From positions 28,148 through 92,147 of the forward strand of contig JAZADN010000047.1 of the NCBI GenBank assembly GCA_036123585.1: DNA of 64,000 nucleotides. The letters run 5' to 3'. Positions within the stretch are counted from its first letter, which is position 1; each line of letters opens with the position of its first letter. This stretch comes from UBA9410 sp036123585. Lineage in GTDB: Bacteria > Actinomycetota > Acidimicrobiia > Acidimicrobiales > MedAcidi-G1. The notes under the pieces are model-generated. The model was not told where the DNA came from. It saw only the letters and a list, made by a program, of their open reading frames with translations, and made no database searches. Below are positions 7,636-15,930 of the stretch, piece after piece. Made by a program: the position numbers and the translations under genes.

Positions 7636-8724
7636 ATGACCACGCCGCGCACGGCCACCCTCCGCAGGACCTTCCATCGGGTCGTCCCGACGTTCCTGCT
7701 GGTTGTGCTGGGGCCCGCGGCCTGCGGATCGTTGGGGGGCGACGCTGTCCCGGGGCCGGCCGTCGAGGTCCCGACCACCATGGCGCTCGTGGTCTCGACC
7801 ACCACGGTCACCGTTGATGAGGCTCGGAGTGGCTTCGTGGCCGACGTGGCCGCCGCCACCCCGATCCTCGACGGCCTCACCGACGCTGACTTGGGATGCG
7901 TAGCCGACCGGGTGCTGGTCGACCTAGAGCCGGCCGAGGTGGTGGCTTTGACCCAGAACGGGCCCCGACCCGATCAGGCTGTCCTGGCCGTCGGTGCTCT
8001 CCAGGACTGCAACCTGGTGGTCCGCCTGGTGGCCCTAGGCATGGCGCAGACCATTGCCGAGGATCCCGACGCACAGCCCATGGACGTCGACTGCCTGCTC
8101 GAGGGGGTCGATGACGACGACCTCGTCCCGGTGCTCGAAGCCCGCTTCGCTTCGGGGTCGCTGGTCCTGGACGACCCCAAGGTCGACGACCTACTGGCCG
8201 ACACCCCGATGATGGCCAACGCGGTGCGCTGCATGACCTACGCCATGCTGGACGCTGGCGTCGGTACCCCGGCGGTGTGCGCCGGCCTGGCCGACCGCCT
8301 CGGCGACATGATGGCCATCCTGCTGGCCATGGAACCCGGGCCCGGCGAGGAACCGGATCCGTTCGACCTGGTCGCCGTATTCCGGGTGACCGATGAGGTG
8401 TTCGACTGGCTGGCCGACGAGGTCCCCAGCGACCTGCTTGCCGATGCGGCGCTGGTGCGCGACACCAACCGTCGGATTGGGGACCTGATGGCCGAGGCCT
8501 TCCAGTACCTCAGGGGCGAGGACGCCGGGTCCCATCAGGAGGACCACGACGCACGGACGACGGCCTTCCTCGGGGCCATGGCCCGGATCGAGGCCGAGCT
8601 CTCGGAGAACCGGGTGGAAGTAAACGCGGCCAGCGCCCGCCTGCGTGGATGGACGGTGTCGACCTGCGGCGAGAAGTCGTCGATGCTCTTCGACCTGTTG
8701 GCCGGCGCGGGGGTTTCCGCCTGA
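7636..8724 (+). CDS. Putative lipoprotein of unknown function (first of a pair)
   Basis: 362 residues. A signal peptide (TFLLVVLGPAACG) ends in a lipobox with the cysteine at residue 30, so it is probably a membrane-anchored extracytoplasmic lipoprotein. A short Thr/Val linker follows. The rest is acidic and helical, with repeated D/E-L-V patterns and several cysteines (DLGCVAD, QDCNLV, DVDCLL, VRCMTY, AVCAGL). I recognise no domain. Its stop overlaps the next start (ATGA), so the two lipoproteins are probably translated together. Position between lysC and asd does not indicate a role. Confidence 0.7.
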   Translation: MTTPRTATLRRTFHRVVPTFLLVVLGPAACGSLGGDAVPGPAVEVPTTMALVVSTTTVTVDEARSGFVADVAAATPILDGLTDADLGCVADRVLVDLEPAEVVALTQNGPRPDQAVLAVGALQDCNLVVRLVALGMAQTIAEDPDAQPMDVDCLLEGVDDDDLVPVLEARFASGSLVLDDPKVDDLLADTPMMANAVRCMTYAMLDAGVGTPAVCAGLADRLGDMMAILLAMEPGPGEEPDPFDLVAVFRVTDEVFDWLADEVPSDLLADAALVRDTNRRIGDLMAEAFQYLRGEDAGSHQEDHDARTTAFLGAMARIEAELSENRVEVNAASARLRGWTVSTCGEKSSMLFDLLAGAGVSA

Positions 8725-9446
8725 TGGCTGCGGGCCGTCGAGCCGTCAGCGGCTTGTCAGCCGGCTTGATCGTCATGGCGACGGTCGGCGCGGCCTGTGG
8801 TGGCGCCGACGGGGACTTGGCCGTCCCGGCGTCGAACATCTCTGCCGCCGGAAAGGTCGCCACGTCCGTGGTCTCACCGTCGACGACGATGCCGCCCTCC
8901 ACGACGGTGGTCGCGTCGGCGGAGTCGGCTGCTTCGAACGACGAACCGGTGGGGTCGACCAGTACGTCTCTGCCACCGTCTACCACGTTGGCGGGCGGGC
9001 CCATCCCCGAGGCACCCGACTGGTTCTGCGCGGAGCTGGCCGTCGAGTCGGGTGAGCTGGTCCTCGAAGTGGAGGCGGTGCTGCCGGTCGACGGCACCAT
9101 CGACCCTCGGAGCCAGCACGCCCTCCTGCTGGCAACCCGGAACCTGCTGGCCTGGACCAATAATCGGGTACCCGACGAACTGCGTCCCGACGTGGGCCTG
9201 CTCAACCGTGTCTATGCCGACCTGGGTATTGAACTGGATCGCTTGGATCCGGGTACGGTGACCATGCCGCGCCTTCAGGCCCTGGTTTTCGCCTACGTAC
9301 TCGAATCGCCGGTCGTCGCCGCCGACGAGTTGGACCTGTCAGCCCGGCGGCTGGCGGCCTACGTGGACCGGTCGTGTGGTCACGGCTATCCGATCATGGA
9401 GGCCATGGGCGATCTGTTCGCCCCCACCGGGGTCGAGAGCGACTGA
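8724..9446 (+). CDS. Putative lipoprotein of unknown function (second of a pair)
   Basis: 240 residues. Signal peptide with lipobox VGAACGG (Cys near residue 25), then a long Ser/Thr/Pro-rich spacer (about residues 35-90) typical of cell-envelope lipoproteins that reach through the wall. A C-terminal helical region contains CAELAVESGELVLEVE and DRSCGHGYPIM. The ATG at 8724 shares its A with the upstream TGA; a longer frame start exists at 8649 but overlaps the first lipoprotein. No recognised domain. It resembles its neighbour in architecture, and I cannot establish homology by eye. Confidence 0.7.
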   Translation: MAAGRRAVSGLSAGLIVMATVGAACGGADGDLAVPASNISAAGKVATSVVSPSTTMPPSTTVVASAESAASNDEPVGSTSTSLPPSTTLAGGPIPEAPDWFCAELAVESGELVLEVEAVLPVDGTIDPRSQHALLLATRNLLAWTNNRVPDELRPDVGLLNRVYADLGIELDRLDPGTVTMPRLQALVFAYVLESPVVAADELDLSARRLAAYVDRSCGHGYPIMEAMGDLFAPTGVESD

Positions 9447-9508
9447 CCCGTATCCCCGCGTAGCACCTATCCGGAGGAATCGCGGACGGGCCCCGGAAGA
9501 GCCATCGG

Positions 9509-9514
9509 TAGCCT
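9509..9514 (+). promoter_or_regulatory. -10 element of asd
   Basis: TAGCCT, 7 nt, ATG. Confidence 0.5.
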
Positions 9515-9521
9515 GACGGGC

Positions 9522-10544
9522 ATGGACATCGCAGTCGTCGGCGCCACCGGCCAGGTCGGCGGGGTCATGCGCACCCTGCTCGCTGAGCGCGCCTTTCCCG
9601 TTGGGAACCTCCGGTTCTTCGCCTCAGCCCGCTCTGCGGGCTCCACCATCGTCTGGGCCGATCGGGAGATCCTCGTCGAGGACACTGCGACAGCCGACTG
9701 GTCAGGCATCGACGTGGCCTTGGTCAGTGCCGGCAAGACCGCCTCACTGGAGCACTCGCCAAAGATGGTCGATGCCGGGGCCACCGTCATCGACAACTCG
9801 TCTGGCTGGCGGATGGATCCTGAGGTGCCGCTCGTAGTTCCCGAGGTCAACGGCGACGCACTGGACAACATTCCCAAGGGCATCATTGCCAACCCGAACT
9901 GCACGACGATGGCCGCCATGCCGGTCCTGGCCCCGTTGCACGCCGAGGCTGGGTTGCGGTCGCTGACCGTGGCCACCTACCAGGCAGTGTCGGGTGCCGG
10001 GCTGGCCGGTGTCGACGAGCTGGCTTCCCAGGTGGCCGCGGTGCTGGACGGCGCATCGGGCCTGACCTACGACGGCCGGGCCGTTGACTTCCCGGAGTCA
10101 TCGTCGTTTGCCCGGACCATCGCCTTCAATGTGCTGGCCCATGCAGGCTCGTTCGTGGACGACGGACGGGGCGAGACCGATGAGGAGCAGAAGCTCCGCA
10201 ACGAGAGCCGCAAGATTCTTGGCATCCCCGACCTCGCCGTATCGGGGACCTGCGTTCGGGTGCCGGTTTTCACTGGGCACTCCCTGACGGTTCACGCAGA
10301 GTTCGATCGACCGATCACACCGGAGCGGGCCACCGAGTTGCTGGCTGACGCCCCGGGTGTCACCCTGGCCGCCGTGCCGACGCCGTTGGACGCAGCTGGC
10401 TTGGACGACACCATCGTGGGCCGCATCCGGGCCGACGAGACTCGAACCAACGGCTTGGCCCTGTTCCTGTCGGGGGACAACCTCCGCAAGGGTGCGGCGC
10501 TCAACACCATCCAGATCGCCGAAGAACTCTTGCGGCGCGGCTGA
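9522..10544 (+). CDS. asd: Aspartate-semialdehyde dehydrogenase
   Basis: Reduces aspartyl phosphate to aspartate semialdehyde with NADPH, the step after LysC. 340 residues, normal length. N-terminal dinucleotide motif VVGATGQVGG and the catalytic cysteine C127 in NPNCTTM. A hinge region YQAVSGAGLAGVDEL follows. The start is fixed by the glycine-rich motif and the TAGCCT hexamer. Confidence 0.96.
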   Translation: MDIAVVGATGQVGGVMRTLLAERAFPVGNLRFFASARSAGSTIVWADREILVEDTATADWSGIDVALVSAGKTASLEHSPKMVDAGATVIDNSSGWRMDPEVPLVVPEVNGDALDNIPKGIIANPNCTTMAAMPVLAPLHAEAGLRSLTVATYQAVSGAGLAGVDELASQVAAVLDGASGLTYDGRAVDFPESSSFARTIAFNVLAHAGSFVDDGRGETDEEQKLRNESRKILGIPDLAVSGTCVRVPVFTGHSLTVHAEFDRPITPERATELLADAPGVTLAAVPTPLDAAGLDDTIVGRIRADETRTNGLALFLSGDNLRKGAALNTIQIAEELLRRG

Positions 10545-10556
10545 TCCGCAGCGCCG

Positions 10557-10808
10557 CTACGGCGGGTCGGTGACGTAGCGAGACATCGCCTCGTCGAGGG
10601 TGAGATCCAGCTGGTTTGCGAGGCTGGCCAGCCACGCCAGCACGTCGCCCAGTTCGTGGAGCTGCTGTTCGGGAGTCCCCTTGCGGGTGGCCTGGGCCAG
10701 TTCGCCGAGCTCCTCGCAGAGCCAGGCCACGGTGGCCGGGATCCCGCGGGACCGGTCGGCCTCCCCGTACAGGTCCTCCATCAGCGACTGCACCTCGGCG
10801 AGTTCCAT
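10557..10808 (-). CDS. MazG-like nucleotide pyrophosphohydrolase
   Basis: An 83-residue all-alpha NTP-PPase domain: EELGELAQATR followed by EQQLHELGDVLAWLASLA gives the EExxE...ExxD metal-binding pattern of the MazG superfamily. Single-domain members often clean non-canonical nucleotides; the substrate here is unknown. ATG 10808 is chosen because TACCGT lies 7 nt upstream and the family starts here; the frame stays open to 10967. Convergent with asd. Confidence 0.8.
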   Translation of the reverse strand: MELAEVQSLMEDLYGEADRSRGIPATVAWLCEELGELAQATRKGTPEQQLHELGDVLAWLASLANQLDLTLDEAMSRYVTDPP

Positions 10809-10815
10809 CGCGGCG

Positions 10816-10821
10816 ACGGTA
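10816..10821 (-). promoter_or_regulatory. -10 element of the MazG-like gene
   Basis: TACCGT, 7 nt, ATG on the minus strand. Confidence 0.45.
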
Positions 10822-10943
10822 TCGGTCGAACTGCAGGTCAGGGGGCATCCACCTGTCGCGCGTACGTTCGATCCACACTCAATGGCGTGTCCGGCGAGTC
10901 CCCGCACCAACCCCCGCGCGACCGCGCGGGCGACGACGACCTG

Positions 10944-11237
10944 ATGACCGACGAGCAGGCCACCCATGTCCTGCGCGCTCTGGACGCCCTCGACGAGCTG
11001 GAGGCCGCCGCGCTCAAGCTGGTTCGGGCCGAACTGTCCTGCGGGCCGGTGCTGGACGGTCTGATTGCCGATCCGCTCACCGAGGGCACTCGCCTCGATC
11101 TGCTGTGCCTGACCGACACGGTGGCTGTCGACCTGCTTGACGTCCTAGGGCGATATGACGCGGTCAGACGGCTGGTCGAGGACGCCCCGCCGGGCAGTGC
11201 CCGGGACGCGCTGGCTGAACATCTGACCCGTCGCTGA
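10944..11237 (+). CDS. Hypothetical small helical protein
   Basis: 97 residues (MTDEQATHVL...), acidic and predominantly helical, with one cysteine in RAELSCGPVL. No family recognised. The frame is open further upstream, with an in-frame GTG near 10888, so the start is uncertain. It lies between the divergent MazG-like gene and the convergent YbaK gene. Codon use resembles the neighbours. Confidence 0.5.
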   Translation: MTDEQATHVLRALDALDELEAAALKLVRAELSCGPVLDGLIADPLTEGTRLDLLCLTDTVAVDLLDVLGRYDAVRRLVEDAPPGSARDALAEHLTRR

Positions 11238-11266
11238 ACTGCGTCCCCACCGAGGGGCATAGCGGT

Positions 11267-11800
11267 TCAGCCGTCCGGTGGCGGGATGGGCCGAGCGAGG
11301 TCCTCGACCGTCTCAGCGCCCGGCAGGGCTAGAAGCCCCTCCGGGGGCAACAGGAGTTTTCGGTTCCGAGAGCCGCCGCCGACCACGACGCGTTCGCGGG
11401 CCATCACCGCGCCGTCGATCCAGATTGGGACGTCGGATCCGGCGGGGAGGCCAAACGGGGTGATGCCGCCGATCTGCATGCCGGTCAGCTCAGCGGTCTC
11501 CTCCGCACCGGCGAACGACGCCTTGCGGCTACCGAGGCGCTTTCGGACCGCTCCGTTGACGTCAAGTCGGTGGGTGGCCAGCACCAGGCACAGGGCGAAC
11601 GGCCGGGGCTCGCCGTCGCGGGCCTTTCCGGCCACGAGGATGGCGTTGGCCGAGTCGGCGGGGTCGATTCCATAGGCGGCGCAGAAATCAGCGGTGTCGG
11701 CCAGCGCCGGATCACACGGCATCACCTCGTGTTCGATGCTTAGGGCGGTCAGCTGCTCGAGGACTGGATCCAGTGGGGGATCGTAGGGGGCGTCGGTCAT
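11267..11800 (-). CDS. YbaK/EbsC-type aminoacyl-tRNA deacylase
   Basis: 177 residues. The YbaK/ProX editing fold hydrolyses mischarged tRNAs such as Cys-tRNA(Pro). Diagnostic segments are KRLGSRKASFAGAEETAELTG, which carries the conserved lysine, then MQIGGITPFGLP and the late VVVGGGSRNRKLLL. AGGAGG lies 6 nt before ATG 11800. The trans-editing role is known for the family; specificity is not readable here. Confidence 0.88.
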   Translation of the reverse strand: MTDAPYDPPLDPVLEQLTALSIEHEVMPCDPALADTADFCAAYGIDPADSANAILVAGKARDGEPRPFALCLVLATHRLDVNGAVRKRLGSRKASFAGAEETAELTGMQIGGITPFGLPAGSDVPIWIDGAVMARERVVVGGGSRNRKLLLPPEGLLALPGAETVEDLARPIPPPDG

Positions 11801-11813
11801 GGCTACCTCCTGG

Positions 11814-12731
11814 TCACGTCTGCCGGGGGGGCTGAGGATGGACCTCGCGGGCTGGGCCCGTCAGGCCGTAGAAGACGGCCGCCACCACGATGGCGCCGCC
11901 GATGAATGTCGCGGTAGCCGGGACCTCTTCGAACCACAGCCACACCCATAGTGAAGCGGCCACCGTCTCGACCGGGGTGAACAGGCTCACCTCAGCCGGC
12001 GGGGCATGCCGGGTGGCAGTCGACATGCAGAGGCGTGCCACCGGCCCGAAAAAGCCGCCCATGGCCAGCGTGGCCACTAGCGCCCGCCTGTCCAGGAGCG
12101 TCGTGTCGGCGAAGGCCAGCGTGACCAGCACGACGAATGTGGAGGTCGCGGCCACCACGAGAGTGCGGGGTAGATCCGGGTGACGGCGCCAGATGATCAG
12201 ATTGACGCAGAAGACCATGATGGCCAACAAGGCCACGAGGTCGCCGGCGATCCCGCCTCCGGCCAGCGAACCGCTGACGATGACGACGATGCCTCCCAGC
12301 ACAAGGCCGATTGCCCGCCAGGTCCGTGCCGAAGTTCGCTCGCGCAGGGCGAAACGCGCTAGCGCGGCGGCGAAGATCGGGCCCGAGGCGATGATGGCCA
12401 CCACGTTGGACGCCGCGGTCAAAGTCACGGCGGTGAGGAAGGACGTGGTGCCGATCCCGCCGAGCAAGCCGGTCAGCAAGAGGGTCCGTCGCCAGCGGAT
12501 CACCTCTGCGACTGTGCTCCGGCCGAGTGATCGCAGTGCGAGGCCCCACGAGATCGGCATCGAGAACAGGCCGGCCATGAAGGCGATGGTCCAGCCATCC
12601 ACCTCGGAGTGTTCCTCGGCAACGCGGACGAACAGCGCGTCGGTGGACACCAGAAACATTCCGGTGAAGGCCAGCAGGAGTCCCAGGGGCCGACCGTCGC
12701 GGGGAATCCGGAGGCGGACGGCGGCGACCAT
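11814..12731 (-). CDS. EamA/DMT family transporter
   Basis: 305 residues with about ten hydrophobic segments in two EamA repeats, typical of drug/metabolite exporters. The N-terminal repeat holds LGLLLAFTGMFLVSTDALF, and the second repeat ends with a short basic tail. ATG 12731 has TAACGT 6 nt upstream. The substrate is unknown. It is followed 13 bp later by the YbaK gene on the same strand and is divergent from the sulfatase. Confidence 0.85.
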   Translation of the reverse strand: MVAAVRLRIPRDGRPLGLLLAFTGMFLVSTDALFVRVAEEHSEVDGWTIAFMAGLFSMPISWGLALRSLGRSTVAEVIRWRRTLLLTGLLGGIGTTSFLTAVTLTAASNVVAIIASGPIFAAALARFALRERTSARTWRAIGLVLGGIVVIVSGSLAGGGIAGDLVALLAIMVFCVNLIIWRRHPDLPRTLVVAATSTFVVLVTLAFADTTLLDRRALVATLAMGGFFGPVARLCMSTATRHAPPAEVSLFTPVETVAASLWVWLWFEEVPATATFIGGAIVVAAVFYGLTGPAREVHPQPPRQT

Positions 12732-12737
12732 CGTCGG

Positions 12738-12743
12738 ACGTTA
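12738..12743 (-). promoter_or_regulatory. -10 element of the EamA transporter gene
   Basis: TAACGT, 6 nt, ATG on the minus strand. Confidence 0.5.
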
Positions 12744-12791
12744 GTGGTGGGGCCCGTCCCGGCCCTGTCCCGGCTGACAGGATCGGGGTCT

Positions 12792-14285
12792 ATGCGGCGT
12801 CCAAACCTCCTTCTCGTCACGTTGGACCAATGGCGGGGAGACCATTTGTCGTCGGCCGGTCATCCGACGGTGTCGACGCCGAACCTTGACCGTCTCGCCT
12901 CTGAAGGGGTGCGTTTCACTCGCCACTTCGCCCAGGCTGCGCCGTGCGGTCCTAGCCGGGCCAGTCTGCTGACCGGCACCTACCAGCATGTCCACCGTTC
13001 CGTCGCCAACGGCACACCGCTCGACGCCCGGTTCACCAACGTGGCCCTCGAGGCCCGGGAGGCCGGATACGAACCGGTCCTATTCGGCCACACCGACACC
13101 ACCGTCGACCCGCGCACGGTGTCCGTCGGCGACCCCCGACTCGAGGACTACGAGGGTTTCCTGCCCGGTTTCCGGGTCGGCCTGGAACTGCCGGAACACC
13201 GCGACGCCTGGTACCGATGGCTGGAGGCACGGGGCCACGACGTGTCGGACCGGGAACGGTTCCTCCGACCCCGGGATGACGTGCCGGTCCCTGATGGCCG
13301 TGGGCCGTCGTGGCCGCCATCGCCTTTCGGCAGCGAGGAGACCGAGACGGCGTTCGTGGTCGGCGAGGTGCTCGACGAGTTGACCCGCCTCGAGGCGGCA
13401 GGCGATCCGTGGTTCGTCCACGCATCGATCTACCGGCCGCATCCACCCTGGGTGGTTCCCGCTCCCTACAACGACCTGGTTGACCCCGCCGACGTGCCGG
13501 CGCCGGTCGTCGACCATCCGGGCACCGACCTGCCGTTCGTGGAGGCTGCCCGCGGCTTCGGTCCCTACCGGCCGCCGGACGACGACCTAGAGCTCCGACA
13601 GGTACGGGCCACGTACCACGGGATGATGGCCGAGGTCGACGCTCAGGTGGGTCGCCTCCTGGCCGGACTCGACGACCTTGGGGCGGCTGACGACACGGTC
13701 GTGGTGGTTACTTCCGACCACGGCGAAATGCTGGGTGACCACGGGCTCATGTCGAAGCTCGGCTTCTTCGACCAGGCCTTCCACATCCCCTTGATCGTGC
13801 GGTACCCGGCGCTTGCCGACGACGGGACCCCGGGGCGGGTGGTGGACCAATTCACCGAGAACGTGGACATCATGCCGACCCTGCTGGACCTGGCCAGAGC
13901 CGAGGTCCCTCGGCAGTGCCAGGGGGCGTCGCTACGGCCCTTCCTCGACGGGTCCACGGCCAGTGGTGCCGCGCCGGACGGCTGGCGGACAGCGGTGCAC
14001 TGGGAGTTTGATTTCCGGACTTGGTCCGGGGCAGTCGGCTTGCCCGGCCATCGGTGCAATCTCGCGGTCCACCGCGACGAGCACGGCAAGTACGTGCACT
14101 TCGCTGGCTGGCCGGCCGTGTTCTATGACCTCAGGGACGATCCCGACGAGCGGCGGCCACTTGCCGGCCATTCGGAGATGGCGGGGTACGCAGCGGCGCT
14201 GCTCGACTGGCGGATGGCGACCGACGAACAGGTGCTGTCGGACCACCTGGCCCTGCCCGGTGGGATGGTGGTGCTGGGTCCCTGA
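12792..14285 (+). CDS. Type I (formylglycine) sulfatase
   Basis: 497 residues. Hydrolyses sulfate esters or similar substrates. The N-terminal metal motif LVTLDQWRGDHL is followed by C52 in CGPSRASLLTG, the C-x-P-S-R motif oxidised to formylglycine. Further metal-site motifs are VVVTSDHGEMLGDHG (about residue 310) and the KLGFFDQAFHIPLIVRYP stretch. No signal peptide is visible, so it is probably cytoplasmic. ATG 12792 is chosen because LLLVTLDQ must be near the N terminus; CAGGAT lies 8 nt upstream. Phosphonate or phosphate-ester hydrolases share this fold, so the substrate is open. Confidence 0.9.
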   Translation: MRRPNLLLVTLDQWRGDHLSSAGHPTVSTPNLDRLASEGVRFTRHFAQAAPCGPSRASLLTGTYQHVHRSVANGTPLDARFTNVALEAREAGYEPVLFGHTDTTVDPRTVSVGDPRLEDYEGFLPGFRVGLELPEHRDAWYRWLEARGHDVSDRERFLRPRDDVPVPDGRGPSWPPSPFGSEETETAFVVGEVLDELTRLEAAGDPWFVHASIYRPHPPWVVPAPYNDLVDPADVPAPVVDHPGTDLPFVEAARGFGPYRPPDDDLELRQVRATYHGMMAEVDAQVGRLLAGLDDLGAADDTVVVVTSDHGEMLGDHGLMSKLGFFDQAFHIPLIVRYPALADDGTPGRVVDQFTENVDIMPTLLDLARAEVPRQCQGASLRPFLDGSTASGAAPDGWRTAVHWEFDFRTWSGAVGLPGHRCNLAVHRDEHGKYVHFAGWPAVFYDLRDDPDERRPLAGHSEMAGYAAALLDWRMATDEQVLSDHLALPGGMVVLGP

Positions 14286-14508
14286 ACGGTCCTTGGAACA
14301 TGCGACCGGGATCACCTGTGACCAGAGTCGCCTTGGGTTTGCGTGCCCCAGCCTCCACACTCAGACCGTCGACCTAACCGGTGGGTGACCTTCTCCCTCC
14401 GACTCCCATCAGCACAGGTTGGACAGACAGAAGCACCCACCGAACGGGTCTCGGCTAAGGCCGGATCAAGGCCCTCGGACCGCACCGAAGAGAAAGATTC
14501 CAGAAGAG

Positions 14509-14754
14509 ATGACGATGCGTACGAGGAATCGTTCCCTCCACAACCTGAGGCACCCGCAGCAGGACATGTTCCTGGCACTCAACCAGGCTGCCGCATACGG
14601 CCACCTGGCAGGCTCCACCGAGCGGTCGATTCAGGTCGTGATGGACCTGGGTCGCCAGATCGTGGCCGACCGCACTAGGCCGGTCCCCCCGGTCCACCGG
14701 GTGGCTGACAACGACGCCACGTGCTCGGCCGAGGATCTCGACATCGCCGCTTGA
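14509..14754 (+). CDS. Hypothetical small protein
   Basis: An open frame of 81 residues from MTMRTRNRSL to a stop at 14754. It has a basic N terminus, then a helical segment around QDMFLALNQAA and QVVMDLGRQIVADR. No family recognised. The only ribosome-site candidate is AGAAGAG just before the ATG. The 223 bp upstream and 181 bp downstream show no other gene. Could be spurious. Confidence 0.35.
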   Translation: MTMRTRNRSLHNLRHPQQDMFLALNQAAAYGHLAGSTERSIQVVMDLGRQIVADRTRPVPPVHRVADNDATCSAEDLDIAA

Positions 14755-14935
14755 AACGGAGGTCGGCGTTCACGGCGACAACAGCTGGCGATCGGAGTCG
14801 GGCAATGCGACTCGGCTCCGTCGCGTCAGGTCCCGGCCCTTGTGGCCGACCGCTCGGCTGGGGTAGACCACAGCCCGCCCGGACCAAACTGGACCCGCCC
14901 GGCTAGGCGGCCTGCTAGCGCGAAGGAGGGGTGAG

Positions 14936-15589
14936 ATGGGCGATGACTTCGACCTGGCGGACGCTTACGCAGTAAAGACGCCGGACGACAATCGCGACCT
15001 CTACGCCCGATGGGCCGCTACCTACGAGTCGGGCTTCATCACCGACAACGGCTACCGCTACCACCTCGGCGTGGCCGGGGCGTTTCTCGACGCCGTCACC
15101 CCTGACGACGGACCCGTCCTCGACGTGGGGTGCGGCACCGGTCTGGTCGGCGCGGCGCTTTGTGCCGACCCGCGGTTCCCCGATGCTCTCGATGGCCTCG
15201 ACATCTCGCCCGAGATGCTTGACCGTGCACGTGACAAGGCGACCTTCGACGGGTCACCGGTCTACGCCGCACTCCACGTGGGCGACTTGACCTCCACGCT
15301 CTATCTGCCCGACGCCGCCTACGGCGGTATCACGAGTTGCGGCACCTTCACCCACGGCCACGTCGGACCGGGCGCCTTCGACGAGCTCTATCGGATCGCC
15401 CGGCCGGGGGCCCTGTTCGCCATCGGGATCAACCCCGACCACTATGAGGCTCGGGGATTCGCCGACCGTTTCGCCTCCGACGTTTCGGCCGGAACGATCA
15501 CTGAGCCGACCGTGCACCGGGTCCCCACCTACGGGGCCGGCCCCAATCTTGACCTGCTGTCGCCGGTTGTGGTCTTTCGTCGCCGCTGA
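14936..15589 (+). CDS. Class I SAM-dependent methyltransferase
   Basis: 217 residues. Motif I VLDVGCGTGLVGAALC (about residues 62-77) and motif II DGLDISPEMLDRAR bind S-adenosylmethionine. A GAKGAS-like acidic loop is replaced by LHVGDLTSTLYLPD. The substrate is unknown; the N-terminal DLYARWAATYES is common in small-molecule methyltransferases. AGGAGGG lies 7 nt before the ATG. Confidence 0.85.
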   Translation: MGDDFDLADAYAVKTPDDNRDLYARWAATYESGFITDNGYRYHLGVAGAFLDAVTPDDGPVLDVGCGTGLVGAALCADPRFPDALDGLDISPEMLDRARDKATFDGSPVYAALHVGDLTSTLYLPDAAYGGITSCGTFTHGHVGPGAFDELYRIARPGALFAIGINPDHYEARGFADRFASDVSAGTITEPTVHRVPTYGAGPNLDLLSPVVVFRRR

Positions 15590-15690
15590 AGCCGGTCTTC
15601 GGAACCGCGCACCACCGTGACCATCTCGATCGCCACCCGTCTGCGCATCGGCGAAGTTCAGGTGGCTATCGACAGCCGATGGAGCCTGTA

Positions 15691-15860
15691 GGTCCGCGCC
15701 CACTTTGACACGGCGATCCACGAGTACGAGATGGACGCCATCTTCTCCCAGCGCTGGTAGTACTTCGCCCCCGCCAGTCGCTGGTCGAGCCCGGCTCGGT
15801 GGTAATCGGGTGACCTCGGAGCCCTGTCCGTGGTCGTCAGGAACGGGAGGGCCAGGTGCT
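15691..15860 (+). pseudogene. Decayed Rieske-type ring-hydroxylating oxygenase fragment
   Basis: One frame reads HFDTAIHEYEMDAIFSQRW, then an in-frame TAG, then YFAPASR. After a frame change comes LVEPGSVVIG with a TGA, then ALSVVVRNG in another frame. In that order these match the N-terminal region just before the Rieske cluster in aromatic-ring dioxygenase alpha subunits. The Cys/His ligands and the catalytic domain are absent. No single frame covers it, so it is a remnant. It fills most of the 341-bp gap between the methyltransferase and the cystathionine enzyme. Confidence 0.6.
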
Positions 15861-15930
15861 CTTCCTCAAGCGCCTGATCTGGAAGGCGTACCGCGAGGCG
15901 CTGGGCGTCTGGGGCCCGGCTGCCCGGCCG

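Noticed and set aside
14755..14935. Possible structured RNA between the small ORF and the methyltransferase
   Set aside because: A short GAGTCG...CGACTC hairpin is visible, but no known RNA family pattern or conserved core could be recognised.
15691..15820. TAG and TGA inside the Rieske-like fragment as recoded codons (pyrrolysine or selenocysteine)
   Set aside because: The homology also changes frame between the two stops and ends before the cluster ligands, so decay explains it better.
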